From Monodelphis domestica (Eukaryota > Chordata > Mammalia > Didelphimorphia > Didelphidae): a stretch of DNA of 64,000 nucleotides. A model generated the notes under the pieces. That model had not been told where the DNA came from. It saw only the letters and a program-made list of their open reading frames with translations, and did not search any database. The DNA is taken from assembly GCF_027887165.1 (NCBI RefSeq), contig NC_077228.1:429217957-429281956 (forward strand), read 5' to 3'. Made by a program: the position numbers and the translations under genes. Of this stretch, positions 43,985 to 55,229 are shown piece after piece. Each line of letters opens with the position of its first letter. Positions within the stretch are counted from its first letter, which is position 1.

Positions 43985-45060
43985 GGAAATATATACTAGC
44001 AATAATAATGTACTGGGATAAGTTCAACACTTGTTTGGCAACCTCATCACCTAAACCATTCCCTACATTCTATAGCTCCTGGACTACAGGAGACAGTAGG
44101 ATAATATAGCCATAAATGTCATACACAAGAGTCCAATGTGTAGTAAACCTAAGGAACTAGACTAAATCCTAACACAAGAAGGCAAATTTAATTTCATATG
44201 TATATTAAGACTTGATGGGATGAAATCCATTGTTAGAATATGGCTATGGATGGAATATTCAAAAGAAATAGAATAGATAAAAAGAAGAAGAGGGGAGTAC
44301 TATATATTAAGACAGTATATTCTACAGACTACTTGGACAGAAAAAGCAAATAGACAACTTATTTGAGAAAAATCACAAGACTGGCAGAAAGACAAGATAT
44401 AGTAATGATGGAAGACTTCAATTATTCATATATTTGCTAGTTCTCTTTCTCTGTCCAAAGCAAAGAAACTCTTAATTTTTTGACTTGCAGAAATGATAAT
44501 TTTATCCTTAAAAGGGGGGAGAAACCAACATGAGAAAATTCTATTGTGGCCCTATTGATTCTCATGAACATAAAGAACTGGTTACTTAGGGTGAAAATGA
44601 TGAGAATTGGGGGGGAAATGACAAATTTTTCATAGAGTTTGTTTATAAAAGAGTAAATTTGGGCACAATTTGACATGAACTGGGAAACATGTCTCTGGGA
44701 AAGCAGATTTCAAAGAGTTCAAAAGAAAAATGGGTAGGATCATATGTGCCAAAACTTTACAAGGAAAGTCAGCCAAAGAGGAAAACGTACATTGTTCAGG
44801 AATAAAATTCTGAAGATACAAAGGGAAACACTTCCTATAAGAAATAAAAATGAAATGTATCCAAAGGGAGGGATGAATAGGAAACTTACCACCAATGTTT
44901 TAAAAAAAAAGAAAGAAAAGATGCAAGACAAGGAATAACAGAAAATGAATAGAAGATCATAGCACTGCCATGAAGTTCATCAGAAGTTCAAAAGATCAAA
45001 ATAAGATGAGCCTACTAGCAAGGGAGGCTAAAGAAATCAAAAAGGTTTGATTTTTTTTTC
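43985..45060 (+). mobile_element. L3/CR1 LINE, endonuclease region
   Basis: 'atagtaatgatggaagactt' followed by 'caattattcatatatttg' matches the CR1-type GDFNYPDI endonuclease motif. Further on are 'tgacttgcagaaatgataat', 'ggaaagcagatttcaaagag' and 'aaatgaaatgtatccaaag'. No frame survives. This is a different clade from the L2 and L1 copies nearby. Confidence 0.7.
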
Positions 45061-45339
45061 TCTTCAAACTGTACTGGGAGAAAAAATAAGATCAAAGAAG
45101 AGATAGGATGTTTGCTTGGAGAGAATGTGAAAATGATAACTTACAGCAATGAGAAGGCAGACGTTTGATTAAAAAAAAAACCTATTACCATCTTATTTTT
45201 ACATAGCTTACTCCCCTACTCAGTCACTATTAATAAAAACTTCCTTTATAAAGAGGAAGAGAAAAAAAAATCAGAAAAATTATCAATACAGAAGAAAAAG
45301 TCTGAAAATATGTACAGCATTCCTCATTCATAAACATCT

Positions 45340-46470
45340 TTTTTCTCACCCAGGTAAACTCCTCTGGACTCTACAATGCCCTAGAAATCTCTTCATCCTG
45401 GAAGATCACTTCTGTTCCAGAACTGACACCTCAGCAGTTTAACCTTCTGCTCCTAGGACCACCTCTCTGATTGGAGGATTCCTCCCAGAACCTCCATTGA
45501 AGGAGGGCAACCAAATTAGTCATCTCTTCTTTTTCCGACCAGGCCACACTTCTTGGAATTTTTCCATTGGTTACTTTTCCTCCCTTTTCAGCTTCTTTTT
45601 ATGTATGCTCTTCTTCATTAGAATGTAAGCTCCTTCACTAATACTTAACTGCTGGTGGAGTTGTGAATTGGTCCAAACACTCTGAAGGGCAATTTGGAAC
45701 TATATCCAAAGGGTCTTAAAAGACTTCCAGCCCTTTGATCCAGCCATACCACAGCTGGGTTTGTACCCCAAAGAGACATAAGGAAAAAGACTTGTACAAA
45801 AATATTTATAGCTACACTCTTTGTGGTGGCAAAAAATTGGAAAATTGAGGGGGTGTCCATCAATTGGGGAATGGCTGAACAAATTGTGGTATCTGATGGT
45901 GATGGAATACTATTATGCTGAAAGGAATGATGAACTGGAGGAAAGGAATGATGACCTCCAAGAACTGAAGCAGAGCAAAAGGAGCAGAATCAGGAGGACA
46001 TTGTACACAGATACTGATCCATTATGGCACAATTGAATGTAATAGACTTTTCTACTAGCAGCAATGCAATGACCCGGGACAATCCAGAGGAACTTATGAG
46101 AAAGAACACTATCCACGTCCAGAGAAAGAACTGTGGGAGCAGAAGAAAAACATGTGAACAATCACATTAGTTCGATGGTGACATGATTGGGGTTTTGATG
46201 TTAAAAGATCGCTCTACTGCAAATATGAAAAACATGGAAATAGGTTTTGAACAATGATATACGTATAACCCAGTGGAATTGCTTGTCAGCTCTGGGGTTG
46301 GTGGGGAGGAATCATGAATCCGTGAATCATGTAACCATGGAAAAATATTCTAAATTAAAAAAAAAAAAAAAGCTCCTTAAGGGCTTCTTTTAAATCTTTG
46401 CTTCTATTGGTATTCTTAGAACTTAGCACAGTGCCTGACACATACTGAGTACCTAATAAATTCTTGTTGA
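45340..46470 (+). mobile_element. L2 3' end, split by an L1 insertion
   Basis: 'cttcttcattagaatgtaag' breaks at about 45635 and resumes at 46379 with 'ggcttcttttaaatctttgc', 'agaacttagcacagtgcctg' and 'ctaataaattcttgttgact'. Confidence 0.78.
45636..46369 (+). mobile_element. 5'-truncated L1 nested in L2
   Basis: Target AAGCTCCTT duplicated at 45627-45635 and 46370-46378. It begins in the ORF2 C-terminal part ('ggcaatttggaactatatcc', then CPSIGEWLNKLWY at about 45855-45895) and ends with 'tggaaaaatattctaaatt' and an A tail. The frame is open for about 70 codons at a time. Confidence 0.9.
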
Positions 46471-46539
46471 CTGATTGATCTCCCACCTTTGTAAATAAGT
46501 AGGAGGAATATATCTTCTTATATCTCTTATTTTGGGTTA

Positions 46540-46830
46540 TGTTTATTAATTTTAACACGATTTTCCCCTATTCTTTCCATTTACATTTATGTAGTCGTGT
46601 GTCTGCTTATTTCAATACATGCAAGTTTCACATTCATGATATTTCATTTCTTATAAAGTAATGTAATATTTCATTACATTCATGTAACATAATTTGTTTA
46701 GTCAATTGATGGGGATGTACTTAAAAAAGTTTTTTGTTACTACAAAAAAATGGTGGTATATATATTTTGGTACATAAGAGACTTTTATTTTTATCAATGA
46801 ATTCCTTGGGGATAATATGCCCAGTTAAGT
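46540..46830 (-). mobile_element. Old L1 3' fragment, inverted
   Basis: 'gtaatatttcattacattca', 'cataatttgtttagtcaatt' and 'gttactacaaaaaaatggtg' parallel the inverted L1 at 5.83-5.97 kb. Confidence 0.65.
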
Positions 46831-46859
46831 TGAGTCAATCTTCAATTCTTAATTTTGAT

Positions 46860-47200
46860 TGTTTCTCTAACAAGGAGAATGACCTCTGCACTGCAAGAAA
46901 TGACAGAACAAAAATGACTAACAGCTGATACTCAAGATAAGTAAGGAGAGATAGTAAGAGAACAGCTAATGGGTCTTAATGAATTCAAGTTACCTGACCC
47001 AATGAACATAATCCTTGGTTTCTAAAACAACTAGCAGATGTGATTTCTAAGCCCCCGTGAGTAGTGTTTGAAAAATCAAGGAAAATGGGAAGAGACTAGA
47101 GTCTGCAAACTTTATACCAGTGAGCTTGACTTTAATTCCTAAGAAAATTCTAGAACATATCATGAAAGAGATGGAATTACTTTTAATAATACAGATCATA
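46860..47200 (+). mobile_element. L3/CR1 LINE, RT N-terminal region
   Basis: 'ctagcagatgtgatttctaa', 'ctgcaaactttataccagtg' and 'agcttgactttaattcctaa' correspond to the CR1-type ELADVI..NYRPVSLTLIP segment. Probably the same element as 43985-45060, with the middle deleted and other repeats inserted. Confidence 0.7.
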
Positions 47201-47812
47201 ACTCCTCCATGCCTAAACAGACAATCTTCACAAGTTATTATAACAACAACAACATTGTCGCCTGGTAGCCAGCCTTCCTTTTGGTGTCAAATACCACTGA
47301 ATTTGGCTGGTTTTGTCCTCAGGTGATATATTCAGCTTATTAGGACTTGCCAGATCTTTTATTTCAACTAGCATAGCCTTTGAGAATATGCATATGGAAA
47401 TTATTCATGAGAGTAAAACTTTAGAGGAGGGATTGAAACAAAATCAAAATCAATAATATATTTTTTAAAAGGCCCTAGACACAAAGGTATAGAATTCATA
47501 AATTTCTTCAAAAATTCACAGATTCTGCACTAAATAGCTTATTCAACCTCATATTTCTAATTTAAAAAGAGTTGTGGGCTAAGTCATACTAATTATCACT
47601 TAATGGACTATATAGTAGTAATGGCTCTCCCTCAAACATCCTAAAAACCTCAGCAACATACAAAGAATACTTCATGTTCAAGACTCCTGAAATTTTCTTA
47701 CCTGATCATAATATATTGGCTGCCCACCTCTCCCTCTAGCTTCTACTAAATCCTACCTACTCTTCATCCACACCTTGGTCTCCAGTCCTATGACCTCCAC
47801 AATGCTCTGGGA

Positions 47813-48033
47813 CAATGTTAGCGAATCTATTAGAGATTGTGTGCCCAAACAGCAACTTTAAGCTACCTGTGGCCCCCATTACTCCAGACGGTGGAGGGAG
47901 GAAGTGCTCCCATTGGGCTACTGGACAGAGGGGCAGGGAATGTGAAAATTGTCCTTAGGTGCGGTGGAGAAGGGGAATGGAGCAGCCCCTTCTGGCACAC
48001 TGGGGCACGTGTGCCACACCTTTGCCAACACAG
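47813..48033 (+). mobile_element. Short non-autonomous hAT-type element (copy C) in intron 1
   Basis: Termini CAATGTTAGCGAATC and, reversed, CTGTGTTGGCAAAGG. Flanking 8-mers CTCTGGGA and CCCTAGGA agree at 6 of 8 places, consistent with an old hAT duplication. The internal 'attgggctactggacagagg' is shared with copies A and B. Confidence 0.8.
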
Positions 48034-49310
48034 CCCTAGGACTATCTCCCGTGTACTAGCCATTCTCTCATTTCCCCATTTTGACTCTTCTGTGAACCAG
48101 TCCAACTTTATTGTTTTCTACAGTCCCTTATCATTTTACCAATCCAGCCCTGCCAAGCCTCAATTTTGGGTCACTCCCACTGTCTACCACCTTCATTCCT
48201 ACACAAGTATAGCTGAATGAAGGTGGAAAAAAAATAAGCAACTATTCTGAGTGGATCCACTACATATTTATGTTTAAAAAAACCTTAAGTTGGGTCTTTA
48301 CTGATAGCAGGTGATCCTACTATACATCCTTCATATATCATCATACTCTTCAAAACACCTCAATCTAACCTTTTTCTTATTTCCCAAACTCTCTCAGATG
48401 AGAACCTTGACTCTTATTTTACAAAAATAAAATAAAATTGAACATGCCATGAGCTCCCTCTTTTCTCTTCTCTTCCTCATCTCATATCTCCTTCTTCACC
48501 TCTGTCTCACATGATGAAATGACCTTATTCTTCACTAAAGCTAAGAGATCCCATTCCATTCTATTCCCATAGATTGCCCCTTCTATCACTCCCACTCTAT
48601 CACTTATTTTCAATCTCTCCCTGTCTACTGACTGCTTCCCTATCTGCAACTATGCCTATGTCCCCCCCCCATTCTCAAAAAAACCTCACTAGATCCTTCT
48701 ATTCCCTGTTAACTATCATCCTTTCTCTTCTGCCCTTTACAGTGAAACCTAAAAAAGCCATCTACAATAGCTGACTCAATTTTCTCTCTTCCTAACCCCT
48801 TTCAAGCTGACTTCTGACCATATAATTCCACCAAAAATGTTCTCTCCAAAAGTACCAATGATTTCTTAATTGCCAGATTGAATGGCCTTTTTCTCAATCC
48901 TCATTCTCTTTAACCTTTGACACTGATCACCCTCTCCTACTTGATACTCTTTTCTCTTTGTTTTTGGGACATCAGTCCCTTACAGTTTTCCTCCTACCTG
49001 TCTAATCACTTCTTTTCTGTCTCCTTTCCTACATCCTCATCCAGATCATACCCTCTAACCAAAAGTGTCCCACAAGGTTCTGTCTTGGGCCCTCTTCTCT
49101 TCTTTCTCTATACTACTTCACTTGTTGATCTCATCAGCTCCTGGAGATTTAATTACTACCTCCATATTGTTGATTTGCAAATCTACCAACCCTGCCCCAA
49201 TCTCTCTTCTGATTTCCAATTTGACATCTCCAATTTCCATTCAGATATCAAGAATTGGATGTCTAACATCTTAACCCCAAAATGTTCAATACCACAACTA
49301 GCCTTTTCCC

Positions 49311-49518
49311 TGTGGGTTTTAAAATTAATAATAACTAAATATCATATTTTATAAAGTTTTATTAATAATAACTAAAACAAAAGAACTGCCTGACTTCAGC
49401 CCGGTCGCAGGTCCAAGAGAGGAAGAGGGATGAAGGAAAATGGAATTTTGGGAAATACTAAAGGACTTCTGGGATGAAGTCCAAAGGCTCAGAATCTCCA
49501 TTTATACACCCCCTAAAT
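49311..49518 (-). mobile_element. LTR-like insertion in L2 (solo LTR, fossil)
   Basis: Inserted in the L2 copy with CTTTTCCC on both sides (49303-49310 and 49519-49526). It starts TGTGGG, and the minus strand carries AATAAAACTTTAT as a likely polyadenylation signal. Its far end ('atctccatttatacac') is shared with 60.41-60.42 kb. No coding part; old. Confidence 0.55.
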
Positions 49519-50029
49519 CTTTTCCCTGCCCACCTTCCCTATTACCTTGTCTTTCCAGTTCACCAGGGTTGAAGCCTAGGTCTCATCCTTGACTCCTCAC
49601 TGTTTCAACACCCCGCCAAACCGCAATGTCCAATAGCCAAAGTCTGTCAATGTTATCTTTGCAACATCTCTCCAAAACTCTCCCTTCTTTCCTCTGAAAC
49701 GGCCATCACTCTGTTGCAGGCCCTCTCATCACTTTATCCCTGGACTATTGCAATAGTCTAATAGTCTGCCTCCCCTAAGCCTCTTTCCACTCCAATCACA
49801 TTCAGTCACCAAAGTGATTTTCCTAAAGTGGGTCTTTGTTCAACTCCTAACCCAGTAAACTCCTTATGGCCTCCAGGATCAAATACAAAATCCTTTGGCA
49901 TTCAAAGCCCTTCATTACTCTGCTCCTGCTATCTTCATATAGCTTATTCCCTACCATGTACTCTTCAATCCAATGACACTGACCTATTTGCCCTCTTTGA
50001 ACAAGACACTCCATCTCTTAGCTCTGGGA

Positions 50030-50165
50030 ATTTTCTTGGCTACACTATTTTCTTATGTATAAAATGGCAACAATAATAATGATGAAAAAGGTGATTACTT
50101 AAAAGTATCTAGCTCACAAGGCTATTGTAAGAGAAATACTTTGTAAAACAAAAAATCATGAGATA
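50030..50165 (+). mobile_element. MIR-like SINE 3' part
   Basis: 'tatgtataaaatggcaacaa', 'ctcacaaggctattgtaaga' and 'aaatactttgtaaaac' follow the order of the MIR 3' region. Confidence 0.6.
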
Positions 50166-50169
50166 ATTA

Positions 50170-51740
50170 TCAATAATACAACTGAAAAAATAAACCAAGA
50201 GTATTATCATAGCTACTACATAACACAATGAAATTTCTGAGATCCTATCTCTTGGTTTCTGTAAAGTTTTGTGCTGAGTTTATTCTTAATTAAAACTTGA
50301 ATGACAAGTCTCTCAATTTCTTTTTAGGGCAAAATCCTCACTCTCATCACCTGATCTGTCTATCTTTTCTTTCTGTCATACAATTCTTTGATTATGTCCT
50401 TTAATCTTGTTGTTCTTCAGAGTTCCTTTTTAGTTATATGTTGTCACCCCCATCATGCATCTTTACATTACATTCAGTGCAGAACTCATCTTCAGTTTTT
50501 CACAGGAATTGAGATCATTCTTTACAAAGAAGCAAAAAGCATCATGGAGTAATTGTTTCAATTACAATATTATAGGAGTCTATACAATATTCATAACCTT
50601 TCTTTCAATTCACTAATAACTATATTTTAATTTTATTATGTGTGATATAAACAGAACCTCTAGAGACCACAAGAACCACAGATGAATCACTATATATTGT
50701 TCTCATGCTGAAAACAAAACAGGATTTCCCTCTCTATTGATAAAAATATTAACTAATTAAATATATTTCTATATTTTGAAAGAATTCTCAGTCCTTAAAC
50801 AAAGGATATCCAATGTAGGTAAATAACTAGCTAAGTAATCAAAGCTGGAATTTCTCCAAGGGATATAATAATAAAATATCAGAACTAGAAAAAAAGTCAC
50901 GGGTACATTAAATCCACAGAAGAGAATCCAAAAATCACACATATACATGTGGCAGAAGCTTGTCCATGAGATTTTGAACAATGGTAAGGCATGTTCGATC
51001 AACATTCACCCATTAGAAAGAATGTCTTATCCAGCATGTGCCATGACCTAGTTTCCTGAAGTAGCTGCAGATCAGAGGAGTACAATGCCACTTCCTTTAC
51101 TGTTAAGCCAGTCAAATTCCTTCATTGCCTTAGGGAGGCAGTCTATTTATCTGTCTGTCAAATTATTAAAGGAAAAAATAACTCTACTTGTAGCAACTAC
51201 AAATGTGGGCATTTTAGTATAAAAGAGGTATTCAAATTACAAGTAGGAAGATTTTTTTCCCCCTGAAAGAAATGAGAAATGTTTTAAAATTGAACTTTTA
51301 CAGTAAAATGTAAAAACATCCTGTAATTTTGCAGATTCTAACCAATTTTCATAATGTCACCAAAATATACAAATCAAATGCCAATCTACTAATCTTTACA
51401 AAGTAAGAATCAATCAGACTGAATAGAATGCTTCTTCAGCACCTAGTCTAATCAAAACAAAGAGAAAGTCAACAAGTGAATTACTATGATCCTGATATAC
51501 TCAAGGATGGGGGAAAAAGGTCACAGCTACACATTTTAAAATATTTACTTCGCTCTTTCCTAAAGAAGAGATTAGGTAAACATATTTCCAAATTGTCTCT
51601 CAAGGTAATCAAGATCAAGTTTAAATGTGTAAGGAATTTTAAGGGAGGTAGATTTCAGCTCAAAATAAAGAATTACCTAATGATTACAGCTGTCCCAAAA
51701 TGAAATGGGGGTGGCACAGCCAAGTTTATGGTGTACAAAT
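50170..51740 (-). other. LATS1: LATS1 intron 1, no assignable feature
   Basis: AT-rich, no recognisable repeat family, RNA gene or exon. A distal enhancer cannot be judged from sequence alone. Confidence 0.5.
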
Positions 51741-51744
51741 CCCC

Positions 51745-51925
51745 TTTCCTCACAAAATTCTACAAGTTAAGAGTATTTTTATTCCCATTTTACAAAGAAA
51801 AGAAATTTAAAGTTACTTAAGTGAAATGATTTTTCCATCTTCACATAGTAAGTTGCAGAACCAAGAATCAAATCTAGGTTTTATGACTTCCAAATCCTAT
51901 ACTCTTATCTCATCACTCAGTGCTT
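51745..51925 (-). mobile_element. MIR-like SINE, inverted
   Basis: 'tattcccattttacaaagaa', 'ttcacatagtaagttgcaga' and 'ccaagaatcaaatctaggtt' are the reversed MIR core and B-box order. Confidence 0.65.
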
Positions 51926-51963
51926 TAAGCAAAGTCGCGAAGACCATATGAAAGATCGCAGAG

Positions 51964-52141
51964 CAAGAGTTCTTAGTCTTTTTTTGGTGTCAATAGACCC
52001 CTTTTGGCACTCTGTAGGTGATGCCTACAGAGCCCTTTTCACAATATTTTTAAATACATAAAATAACAAGGTTTAAAAAAATTATATATAGCTATCAAAA
52101 CATGAGAAAAAAGTTCACAGATCTCAGCTTAAGAACTTGCC
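51964..52141 (+). mobile_element. Old hAT-type (Charlie-like) non-autonomous element
   Basis: Starts CAAGAGTTCTTAG and ends CTTAAGAACTTGCC. The inner repeat 'tagaccccttttggcactct' and 'acagagcccttttcacaata' with 'taaatacataaaata' fits a mammalian MER-type hAT. It is a different family from copies A-C. Edges are approximate. Confidence 0.6.
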
Positions 52142-52649
52142 AGAGGAATTATTGCATAAGGTAAGAGAATGGATTAAAGTTTTTTCGGCTTTTGAAATCA
52201 GGAAGAACCACCAACTTTCCCAGAAACTTTATGTAGACTTTTATAGTTTACACATGCATAAAAAGGACATACTAAATATATGCATAAAATTTTACTCTAT
52301 TTTATTCCTATATAGGTATAAGCCACAACAGAATTAAACATTTATTGAGTCCCTAACTGGAGAATACTACACAAAGTGATGTAGCATGGTTATTGTAATT
52401 GCGTTTTTCCTAAAATGCAGTCCTTTCTCCTAAAATGCAGTCGTTTGTATCTATAGTAAAAAAGAGAAATATGCAATATTTTTTAGCCCTCCTTCCTTCA
52501 CCTCCATAATATATACACCTTTCCTTTAATAGTTTCCAAATGTTAACATTATAGAAACTTTCAAAAAGTTCCACGAGTAAAGATTTCTAGGGATTCTTCA
52601 AGGTGAAGGGATTCTTACCATTTTCAACATGAAATAAAACTCCCAAAAG

Positions 52650-52985
52650 GCAAGAGGGAAAGCTACGAAGGTGTCGATCCGAGAAAGAGGGGTGAAGTTC
52701 AAAAGGTTATTTATTTATTGAAGGAGATAGGGATGAAAGAATTCTTGGTGGTGTCCCATGTATGTGGAGTTCAGAGATAAGGATCAAAGGTGCTTTCTTG
52801 GGAAGAGGTCCTGAGAGGCTGGGTCAGGAGAAATAGCCTCAAGAGGGTATAACGGGCTCAAGACCAGGGGACAAGGATGCTCCGGGAAGATGCAATGAGT
52901 CCGAGTCCCCGGGCATGCACAGCAGCACAGCCTTCCATCAGCATTATACGGACCATAGGGATGGTCTTGCGCTAAGCCGTCGTCC
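52650..52985 (-). mobile_element. LTR-like segment beside the CpG island (fossil, tentative)
   Basis: The minus strand carries CAATAAATAAATAACC as a polyadenylation-type motif. The arrangement around it resembles 63.84-63.93 kb. No paired LTR or coding part is visible, so the call is tentative. Confidence 0.3.
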
Positions 52986-53264
52986 TGGCCCATCTGAAGC
53001 CTCAAAGCCCAAAGGCTCTCCTTTTGGCACCGGGCGCACCCCCAAACACATCTTCCTCAGGGCAGAGTACAGCTCGGGTCAAGCCAAGCCAGCCCCCGGA
53101 TCCGACAGTTCTGCTCTGCTCTGCTCTCCCGCCGGCGGCCATGGCCCCTGGACCGCCGCCAGCTCCGATGGGCGTGGGCTGCCGCGGCCGCCGCCCCGCC
53201 GGCCCGGGCCCCAGGCGGAGGAGAAAGTAGGCCCCACCCGCCCGGCCAGCCCCGCCGGACCTAC

Positions 53265-53500
53265 CTGCAGGACAGCGGAACTCCGAAGCGGCGACCTCCG
53301 CGGGTCGGAGGCCCGGCTATCACAGAGGCTCGAACCCGTGCCGGTGTCCCCCAGGATCCGGGCTGCGCCGGGTCCGAAAGCGGGAGCGGGAGCCGCCAGC
53401 CACCGCGGCACGTAGCAGGGAGGAGGGAGGGGCCACAAGGACCGGACTCTCCCTTCAGTGCCGGGCCTCAACCGGCGCCGCCGCCATCTTGTCTTTCGCT
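53265..53500 (-). other. LATS1: LATS1 exon 1 (noncoding, 5' end approximate)
   Basis: Ends at the strong donor CTGCAG/GTAGGT (last exon base 53265). The sequence upstream of it on the minus strand is free of stops of transcription and contains one ATG (53487-53485), which opens a closed 10-codon uORF ending at 53455. Splicing to the acceptor before 35247 gives the 5' UTR. Confidence 0.7.
53455..53487 (-). promoter_or_regulatory. LATS1: Upstream open reading frame in LATS1 exon 1
   Basis: MAAAPVEARH and a stop. The ATG is the ATG of the YY1-type motif. It would be translated only if transcription starts upstream of 53487. Confidence 0.5.
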
Positions 53501-54099
53501 CCGTGTCGCCGCCGCCGCTGCTGCGGCCGCACTCCACTCCAGGTTTCCCGGATGTGGGCATTTCCCAGCGTCGCTTGCGCGCGGGGTGAGGTGGGGGTTG
53601 GGGGAAGAGAGGAGAGGAGAGGAGAAGAGAGGGGAGGGTGAAGAAAAGGGCGGGGGTAAGAACTTGGGGCTTTTCCTCGGTTCTTCTCCGTGCGCGCTGA
53701 CCAACTCCTCGGAAGGCAGGAGAGAGGTTCAGCCCGCCCTTGACCTTCGGCTTCCTGGTTGACCACGAAGCAGGAAAAAGATCCTGCTCTCTCTTTTCCA
53801 CTTTAATGTTAAACCCATGGTTTTCTCTTCGAATCTTTGACTGTCTCGCTCGAATCCTCAGCACAGACGCCGAAGTAGAGAGATTTAGCAGTAGGAAAGC
53901 CGAACCTAGCCTCAAGATCGTCGCTTCGGAGGCCGTCTGGTTAAGGCATTTTAAAAATGAGGAAACTGAGCCCCTAGTAGGTAGTGAGTTGCCACAGGTT
54001 GTAAGGGACAGAGCTGGGGATTTCAAGGCAAACTCAGGGGTTCGTTCCCCTGCATCACAATCAGTGCCTCTGAAATGGCACTTGTTAGTTTTGATCGAA

Positions 54100-54535
54100 A
54101 AGTTGAATTTCGAATTTTAAAAAACTGATAAAAATCCTGTGAACTCTTGGAGGAAGTATGGATCACACTGATAGATTTCGAAGTTCTTTAAATACTAACC
54201 ATAATTCAGCAAGAGAATCAATGAAGGTGATAGAAAACAGTTGCAGAAAGAGAAAGAATTGAAAAAACATCTACATCATACCACGGAAGAAGAGGGATAT
54301 TATCAAGATAACGAATGTGGGAAAACTTAGATGGAATGGAATGTTTTTTGTATATGAAACGTCAAAGAAGTGCTATAAATGTGTAGCAAGTGGTAGCAGG
54401 TTCATTCCTTCCAGAAGTCCCCATATTGTACTTATCCCCCTCCATCCCTGGTAGCAAGAGAAAAGAACAGGAGGGAATATTCATAAAGAGTGTGTGCATC
54501 TAAGGTTGAGAGAGAAACAAACACTTGGGGGTACA
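54100..54535. other. Flank upstream of LATS1, no gene seen
   Basis: Unassigned sequence between the CpG island shore and the L1 tail. No exon or repeat recognised. Confidence 0.5.
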
Positions 54536-54539
54536 GGAA

Positions 54540-55225
54540 TTTTGTTTAGTAAAATGTTCTAAATTACTGATTGGAGAAGTGCAAATGCAAACAATTCTTA
54601 AGTATCATCTTACACCTATCAGATTGGCTAAAATGATAAGAGGGCAAAATGACAAATGGTGGAGGGAATGTGGAAAAATGAGGGCTCTAATATACACTTG
54701 ATGGAACTTCAAACTGATCCAATCATTTTGGAGAGCAATTTGGAATCATGCCCAGTTATAAAACTGTATACCCCTAGCCCCAGCAATACCATTGCTAGGT
54801 TTGTTTCCCAGGGAAAACAAAAAAGAAAGTATATGTTACAAGACATTTTATAGCAGCGCTCTTTGTGGTAGCAAAGAGCTGGAAACCAAAAGGATGTCCA
54901 TCAGCTGGAGAATGGCTGGACAAGTTGTGCTATGATCTTGATGGATACTACTTTGTTGTAAGAAAAGATGAAGGGGGTAACTTGAGTGAAACAAGTAGAA
55001 CCAATAGAATATTACATATAGCTACAGAATTAATATTTCAAGAGTAACTTAGTTATGTCCACCTCCAGAAAAATGAAGTGAAAAACAACTAGAAAAAATA
55101 AACACACATACACACACACACATCTTTTTGGTGAATGATACCTTCTATGGTGCAGGAAGGAGGGAGATACTAAGATATCTGAGAATAAATTCTATTAAAT
55201 TTTTTTAAATGGGAAAAAAAGATAG
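54540..55225 (+). mobile_element. L1 3' end
   Basis: 'gcaaatgcaaacaattctta', 'cacctatcagattggctaaa', 'ggagagcaatttggaatcat', 'cagcgctctttgtggtagca' and 'cagctggagaatggctggac' are all standard ORF2 C-terminal/3' UTR landmarks. No long frame remains. Confidence 0.82.
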
Positions 55226-55229
55226 CCTC

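Larger units (their letters stand above)
47690..50030 (+). mobile_element. L2 LINE, long fragment with nested insertions
   Basis: Runs from 5' ORF2 sequence to the C-terminal part. The RT motif is still readable in frame at 49065-49110 as [18 protein letters not shown], and the catalytic box is decayed to [10 protein letters not shown]. The hAT copy at 47813-48033 and the LTR-like piece at 49311-49518 interrupt it. Confidence 0.85.
52990..53700 (-). promoter_or_regulatory. LATS1: CpG island promoter of LATS1
   Basis: The only GC- and CpG-rich stretch of the window, with CGG/GCC tracts and no TATA box at a sensible place. On the minus strand AAGATGGCGGC at 53490-53480 is a good YY1-type element of the kind that sits just downstream of the start site in TATA-less promoters. 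The exact transcription start is not visible; a start near 53500 would fit. The long open frames over this island on both strands are composition artefacts. Confidence 0.85.

Noticed and set aside
53079-54026. 315-codon minus-strand open frame over the CpG island, plus a 166-codon plus-strand frame
   Set aside because: High GC lowers stop frequency. The frame crosses the LATS1 exon 1 donor and promoter and shows no family motif.
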